DNA from: Symsagittifera roscoffensis | Lineage: Eukaryota > Xenacoelomorpha > Acoela > Convolutidae | Direction of reading: 5' to 3' | Assembly: GCF_963678635.1 (NCBI RefSeq) | Contig: NC_087065.1 | Span: 28,663,254 to 28,727,253 of the forward strand | Length of the DNA stretch: 64,000 nt | Shown: positions 58,001 through 64,000 of the stretch, in pieces | Layout: each line of letters opens with the position of its first letter | Numbering within the stretch: the stretch's first letter is position 1 | Position numbers and translations under genes: made by a program | Notes under the pieces: generated by a model | Told to the model about the DNA's origin: nothing | Database searches by the model: none | What the model saw: only the letters and a program-made list of their open reading frames with translations

Positions 58001-61000
58001 CTGTTTTTAAAGAGCTCAATTAGCATTATCTCAGTACACAAAACTTCAAAAGCCATTGGTTGAAAAATATCTATCAATGATGTTCAATGAACAAATATTG
58101 TGATTTTTTAAAATTAAATTAGAGGGATTTGCTACACAGAGCCGCTTACTCTCAGTTGTGATGTCCATAATAGACTCTATTAATTTTGTTTCAGTTGGAT
58201 GGCACGCTACCGGGCTATACGCATTCGTAAGTTTTCACAAAAATTCGTGTCTGTTACGCTAAAAAACTCAAACTAGCTGTGGCTTAATCCACAAATCGCG
58301 TTGTGCAAAACACAAACTCAACAACGTGGATTTTTGATTCGAAAAAGTCAGATGATCATATTTCCTTTCCTGTCTCTAACTGGACAGAAAAAACAACTCA
58401 GTGTCCTATTCGAATTCTAATAGACGCAGAACAATTATATGTGCGTTTTTACAAATGAATGATAGTGAGGTAGTTTTATGATGCGTTGTTGTTTTTTTTA
58501 TAGCAAAAACCTCGCCAACCTAGCCGTGTGTGAGTAAAGTTTCCCTGGCGTACGTAGACGCAAGGAATTATTGTTGAAACAACCCTCAAAAACGACAGGC
58601 TTTTCCGGTCCTTGTTGGAAGTTGTTCATTAATTAATTTTTTATCAAACCTCATCAACAGGACTTTTCTTCCTTTTTTAGTAGGCTCATCAGGCTATAAA
58701 TTATCATGATAACTAAAATTATTTCACTAAGCCTTCAACACATTACCGAGTCAAAAAACCTCTCATTTAAAGAAATTAATCTATGTATTGAAGGAACATA
58801 AAAAAAATTGAATAGTCGGGAATCAAGCCAACCAGATTGAGAAAACAAGCACCTGCACGGAACGAACCGAGGTTGAAAAAAACCAACAAACATAATTTAA
58901 TTTGAGACTTCGGGACTATCAGATACATCAGTTGGCTGCGTTCACGTTTCATTGGATCCAAAAACAGGTCATTTGTTCATGGATAAGCTATCATTATAGT
59001 GCCGAGTACACTCGCAGCGTTACCAAACTCTATCTCCATAGAGATTTTTTTTCAAAGCAACCTCCCCTGGGGTTATCATTACAAGTGCTCAAGTTCTTAC
59101 GGAGCTCATTCAGAAACATCATCATTCATGAGCTTCAGAAGCTATTGGTTGAAAAGAAACCATCATTGATGTCTAGTAAATATATCGCGATTTTTTTTTT
59201 CAATGACCTAGAGGGAATAGCAATATACGGCCACCTACTCATGGCTGTGAGTTATGTATGGGCGTGCTTTTACTTCGTTTTAGGAGGATGCCACGCTACC
59301 AGGCCAGGCGCATGACTAAATTCTCAATAAAAAAACGTTACTGGTACTTCAAAATCCATAAAAGTCAACCCCGCTCTTCTCAAATCAACAGTTCGCGAAG
59401 ACCCATTCCCCCAAATTTTAACCTCAAGAATGCAATTTTTCGATTCTCAAGTAAGATATCTTCTTTTTTCCCGTCCTGTACTTTTATGGGAGGAGCACTG
59501 AATCCAGTTGATTTTTTAAAAAAGTTGTCCTAATGGTCGTGTGTAAAATTAATTGTGCGGTTTTTATACCAAGTGTTCGCCTAGCCCTATGTTACTCTGT
59601 TGTATAATTTTCAAAAATTTTGACAAATCAGGCATGTCCGAGTAAAATTTCCCTGGCGTATTTGATAGCAGAGAGTGACCTGTTGGAACGACCTTCAAGA
59701 AAGACAGATTGTACCGGTCGTTATTGGATGTTGTTCAGTAATTTTGCTTATCAAACCTTTTTAACAGCAGTTCTTTTCTCTTCATCAATGATGTTATTTG
59801 GACGCTCGTCATTTCACCCAGTCAGAAACTACTGAAAATTCATAAATTAGGGAGTAATATAACGTGAACAAAAAGAACGAAAGAAGATAGTTGGGAATGA
59901 AGCCAACGAAAATTAGACTTGAAAGAAACACAAAAAAGTGACCTGATATAAGGGTATGTTTTCATCAAGTTTTTCTTCTATATACAATCAGGTTTATCCT
60001 AGTAAGCATTAAGCCCATTTACATAAGTATACTTCTGCAAATAAAAATTTTAGTCGAAATTAGCTTCATCATGAATAGCGCCGAGCACACAGAGAGCGTT
60101 CTCAACCTGTAAGCGATAGAGGTTCTGTGTTCTAGAACACTACATGCCCTGGGTTCCTCAGTGACAAAACTCAGTGCTAGGGCCGACGGCATCTTGAAGT
60201 TTAAAGGCTATCGTTTGAAAAACATCCATCAATGAATCATTTTCTACTTTGACAGTTTTTTAGTCTTCCGCTTCAGCAGCCGCCGTTCCAGAGTTACAAA
60301 CCGAGCCTGGGCATTATCTACTAAGATTTAGGAAGCCAGCTACCGTTACATCCAAAAGGTGCTGCCAATCAACAGCTTATGTGACAAACGTCAAACCGTC
60401 TGGTCAGTTCTGATCTTTCCTGTATAAGTGTCGTGGCTCTAAAACAGAAGAAACGTGAGTGGAGTGCTTTATAAAGCAGTGCATTTCAACCAGTGCAATC
60501 AGAACTATTCCTTGTAAGCATTAAACCCTTCTACGTACGTAGAAAACCTAGTTTGAAAGTAGTAAAAGAAGCTTCTTAATCACAAATGGGCTCCGTCCAA
60601 TTTAGAGGCTTCCTTTTCCGGAGCTACTTCAAATCATTATATCTTCAATCCTCGTGCACCAAGCCAAGTTTCTTTAAAGGTAATTTTTGCTCCTACTGCT
60701 GAGGTTAAAGTGGACAAAGCTAGTAAGTAAGCAGAAGAAATGCCCAATTCACCGATCGCGGCCCAGAGAAATGCTTGCAAATTTGTCAATTTTATTTAAT
60801 TCTTGTTACTTTTTACACTGAAACGGAGCTTCCTACAATTAAATTTTTCCGTTCCCAAAACTCAAAAAATTGAAAAGAAAAATTAGAGTTTGGCAATCTA
60901 AAGCAATTTTCCAAAAAATATACTGCAAAAAAGTTTCCACTTCAGCTTATTTTTCATTCAGTCGTTTTTTTCAATTCGGTAAACTAATTTGTTAAACTAT

Positions 61001-62989
61001 TAAACTAAATTTGATAAAAAATTTCCGATCTATTTTAGTGAAGAATTCGCTATGGCAGCCTTTGAAAAATTTTCCAATCAGTTTTAATTTTATAAAGAAT
61101 TTATTATGGCAGCCTATGAAAAACTCAAGAACACTGACCCGATAAGAAGCTACGGGTCTCTGACCCTTTGATTGGCTGCCATTACGTTCTCCTGGATTTC
61201 TAATTAAGAAAGTTGTTCATAAGTACACTATCTTTAAAGGGCCGAGTACTCACCCAGCGTTCCCGACCTGCATTGCGATGGAAGTTTTCAGTTCAAGAAA
61301 ATTAACTAACAAGTTGGGTTCTTTGGTACATGTGCTCAAGTTCTTATTGAGACTAATCAGTAATCTGAAACTCAAAAAATATTGGTTGAAAAGTATCTAT
61401 CAGTGGAATTGAACTGTAAGAAATTGCGACACCCGGCCGCACACGTATGGTTTTGAGATCCGTATTGCGCTCTATTAACTATGTTTCAGATGGACGCCAC
61501 GCTACCAGGTCAGGTGCACTCCTGAGTTTTCACAGAAACTCGTCACTGGTACTCCAAGACCCAAAAAAAATCAAACCAGCTCTGGTTGAACCAAAAAATT
61601 GCGGTGACCACATCCGCCACAATACAAATTCAGAAATGCGATATTTTAGATTCGTAAATTTGAGACCTTTATTAATCCTCTCCTGCCTTTAAATGGAATG
61701 GAACAATGTTTCAGTGCAAATGAAAGGAACGATGAGTCGAGTTGATTATTCTATTAATTGTTCTAATGGTCGTGTGTAAAATAACCCGAGCGGTTTCTAT
61801 ACTAAGTGTTGACCTGGCCCTATGTTTCTCTGTTATTTCGTTTAAAAAACCTCAACAATCCGGCCACGTGTGATTAAAGCTCCCTGGCGTATCTAGACGA
61901 AAGAAGTGACATGTTCAAACGACTTAAACAATGACAGATTGTACCGGTGCTTATTGGAAATCGCTCAGTAATTTTTGATATCAAATTTTACTAACAGCAG
62001 CCTAACGTAAAAAAAATGAAGTTTAAGTTCTGTTTTCGATCTAGTTTTTGTAAAAAAAACCTTCTATTGCGACCTATGCAAAACCATCAAGAACATATTT
62101 TAAACTTTTATCAAGATTAAGTAAGGTTTTTTAACTGTAATATTTTGTGAAAAGATAACATCGAAAACGACTTAAAACGTGACTTACATTTGCAGCATAT
62201 TGTTAGTTTCTAGTGAATTGTTTGTTTGATTAATCTTAATTTTGTAACAAGCAAAAAAAATAAAAAGTCAAGGTAATAAAAAACCACAATAGTTCTTTAT
62301 CAATTCACCCAGTCCAAAAGTTCTAAGAGTTTTCAAAAATAAGGTATCTAAAAGGTCCAAAAGTTTCTAAGAGTTTTCAACGAGTTTCGCTTGCAAATAT
62401 TGGTTGCTCTTATGTTCGCTGGGATCTACAAATAAAACTATAGGTAACCTCCTCAAAAGTAATTTTATTATTTATAAAGCCGAATGCACACGCAGCGTTC
62501 GTGAACTGTGTTGCAATGGAGGTTCTATGTTCAAAAAAATGGTGACCTACTATTTAAACCCATACAATTTAACACCGTAAATTTAAAACCTAGTCATTTC
62601 ACTACTAAAGTTATGCTGTATCAATTCCTTATTTTAACTCTTATCACACCAAAGTTAATCCTGCAATTAACGCAGGCACCATTATGAAAAACTTGTTTTT
62701 ATCTTAGTTCTAAATGCTAAAAGGAGGCTTGCTAAATTACTTAAGACTCTTATCGACAAGTTCGTAGTTTATTTTCAATGAGACTTTTCGCTAAACCATT
62801 ATGATCACTAAGAAGAAGTTGCTTGTGCTAATTCATAACAATTTGACGTAAAATTTCTGACAAAAATTAAATTCTGACAGTCACTTTATACTTTGCTTAA
62901 GTGATAAGCAAACGCAAACACAAAAACACATCAGGATTGAATCTTCTTTCGAATTCACAGTTTCATCTAAAAATAAGCCAATTCTTATA

Positions 62990-64000
62990 GCGTCCGGCCA
63001 CGAATTTTAATTCAAGCGAAAAAATAAGTTTACCTCAAAATATCAAACACATAAATGTCGAGCAACTGCCATTACAGAAAATAACGAAGTAATCGAGACG
63101 CGTGGAGAGCATAACCATGAAATTTCAGCGGTAAAATTGGAGGCCCGAAATGAAATAAAGCATTTAAAAGATCTCAGCGAGAGAGATATTCTCCGACTGT
63201 CGCAGTTTCCAGTGCGGTTTTGCCATTTACAAACAATTTGGCCACTCAATTTGCCCTCCCAAGTAAAGACAAACTGATTCAAACGGCTGTGCCCACTCGT
63301 AAGCAGCCAGTTGTAAATATGCCGTCCATCCCCGTTGCGCAAAACTTCGAGATCCCTGAAATTTTTGAAATTTTTATCCTGTATGACAGTGGATCAAATG
63401 ATCACGAGCGAATCGTTTTGTGCGGCGACTCCGAAGTGCTGAGAGTTCTGGAGAAGTCATTTTTCTGGTTAGCCGATGGAACTTTTGAAATTACTCCAAA
63501 AAAGTTCTATCAGCTACATTCAATTCATGTTAGTGTATCGGGCATTGCGCCAGCTTGCATTTACGCCTTCCTATCAAAACCGAAAAAACCTACAATCGCA
63601 TTTTGCAGGAGTTAATTGATTTAGCACCCAACTGCCGGCCTGGAAAAAATTTGTTACATTTTGCGCAATCTGCTCTCCAGTCCTTCCAAAAAACATTCCC
63701 CGAAGCACATTTATCGGGTTGTTTTTTTTTTCCATCTCTCCCAGAGCTACATGAGAAAAATTAATGATTTTTGTCTGAAAGTGACCTACGAAACGAATCA
63801 TGATTTAGCGCTGGCTTTAAAAAGACTGCCATTCCTTGCCTTTGAAAAAAAAGATCTGCAATTGCAATGATATGATCGTTCGAAAGTTTCAGAATGTATG
63901 CGACAAAAATTGTTTAGAACCCGGGAAAAATAGAGAAAATTGACGAGTTGTGTCTGTATTTCGGCTCTACTTATATAAAAAGCTGGGTGCCAAACCGTGA
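62990..64000 (+). pseudogene. FLYWCH/MULE-type transposase remnant, right arm, cut by window end
   Basis: Forward reading: KYQTHKCRATAITENNEVIE and GEHNHE (FLYWCH finger with C and H-x-H, but the W-x-C part is deleted here). The frame at 63220-63615 gives FILYDSGSNDHERIVLCGD and WLADGTFEITPKKFYQLHSI, the first catalytic Asp of the MULE transposase domain. After a shift near 63580, KTEKTYNRILQEL and LLHFAQSALQSFQKTFPEAH follow, then SGCFFHLSQSYMRKIN across a frameshift. The D-F-E motif is altered to H-F-A, removing two catalytic residues. The C-terminus lies beyond 64000; the left copy supplies it. Confidence 0.82.

Larger units (their letters stand above)
52140..62760 (+). repeat. Right array of about 1.1-kb units (interrupted)
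   Basis: Mirror of the left array. Reading forward, each well-preserved unit contains a 32-base cassette preceded by TTTCAG, TTTTAG or TTTAAG (56094-56125, 57075-57106, 58195-58226, 59284-59315, 61490-61521). It also contains a 30- or 33-base cassette preceded by TAG and mostly followed by GTAAAG, GTAAGT or GTACAA (52168-52200, 56320-56352, 57415-57444, 58504-58533). A third block beginning near an ATTATAG or CTTTAAAG contains CGAGTACAC(T/A)C. Stops within units rule out a simple long protein. A Penelope-like element interrupts at about 52.6-55.2 kb. Confidence 0.75.
46966..64000 (-). repeat. Giant inverted duplication, right arm
   Basis: Reverse-complement copy of 26085-42980, running to the end of the window. 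It starts exactly at the right edge of the N gap, inside a gag coding region, and continues outward through the same transposon set in mirror order. Stretches not itemised separately (47806-48500, 50700-51140) mirror the left arm and hold no additional gene. Confidence 0.95.

Noticed and set aside
58902-59315. 137-residue plus-strand open frame
   Set aside because: Reads through a repeat unit; the mirror copy (minus strand, 30926-31207) is already interrupted, and other units lack it.

Overview
The window looks like AT-rich nuclear DNA of an invertebrate animal. It has no bacterial-style gene packing, long non-coding stretches and many decayed eukaryotic transposons: Ty3/gypsy, two LINE fragments, a Penelope-like element, a FLYWCH/MULE transposase, hAT and Tc1/mariner MITEs, a tRNA-derived repeat, and short repeats that resemble Helentron derivatives. 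I cannot place the species. I see only one plausible host coding region, at the left edge (3-1040): the 3' part of an unrecognised single-pass membrane protein.

Layout. 1-1.04 kb: the host coding exon. 1.15-8.6 kb: a direct tandem duplication (about 3.1 and 4.3 kb). Unit 2 holds a tRNA-like SINE, a mariner-type MITE and a complete hAT MITE; unit 1 lost a 1.2-kb block containing them. 9.0-14.1 kb: an inverted pair of about 520-bp Helentron-like elements, then another copy split by a dead LINE. 14.9-20.6 kb: a decayed Ty3/gypsy element (gag, protease, RT, RNase H, integrase and extra 3' ORFs) with no recognisable LTRs. 22.1-23.1 kb: two more Helentron-like copies, head to tail. 23.6-24.5 kb: GAGCGGTTT-motif arrays ending in a nearly perfect 110-bp-arm palindrome.

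24.5-64 kb is dominated by one very large inverted duplication. The left arm (about 26.1-43.0 kb) is repeated in reverse at 47.0-64.0 kb, and the right arm runs off the window. From outside to inside each arm carries a FLYWCH/MULE transposase pseudogene, an array of about 1.1-kb repeat units interrupted by a Penelope-like element, a LINE RT tail, a leader-like region with recurring CCGGAAGGGT motifs, and a second gypsy gag. A 3.8-kb single-copy stretch (rest of gag, then a CCTAATGATCCCTATGTA minisatellite) and a gap of exactly 200 N separate the arms. The arms differ by about 3% where I compared them and by several indels. Either this is an old giant palindrome, or two haplotypes of one locus were joined head to head during assembly; the right arm stopping at the gap edge favours the second.

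No set of genes here works together as a pathway. The window is a transposon graveyard, and its main interest is structural: the giant inverted repeat, the 1.1-kb units with short AG/GT-bounded cassettes of constant length, the GAGCGGTTT palindrome, the Helentron-like family, and a Penelope element with a PHD-like finger inside its RT and a hammerhead-like core downstream.
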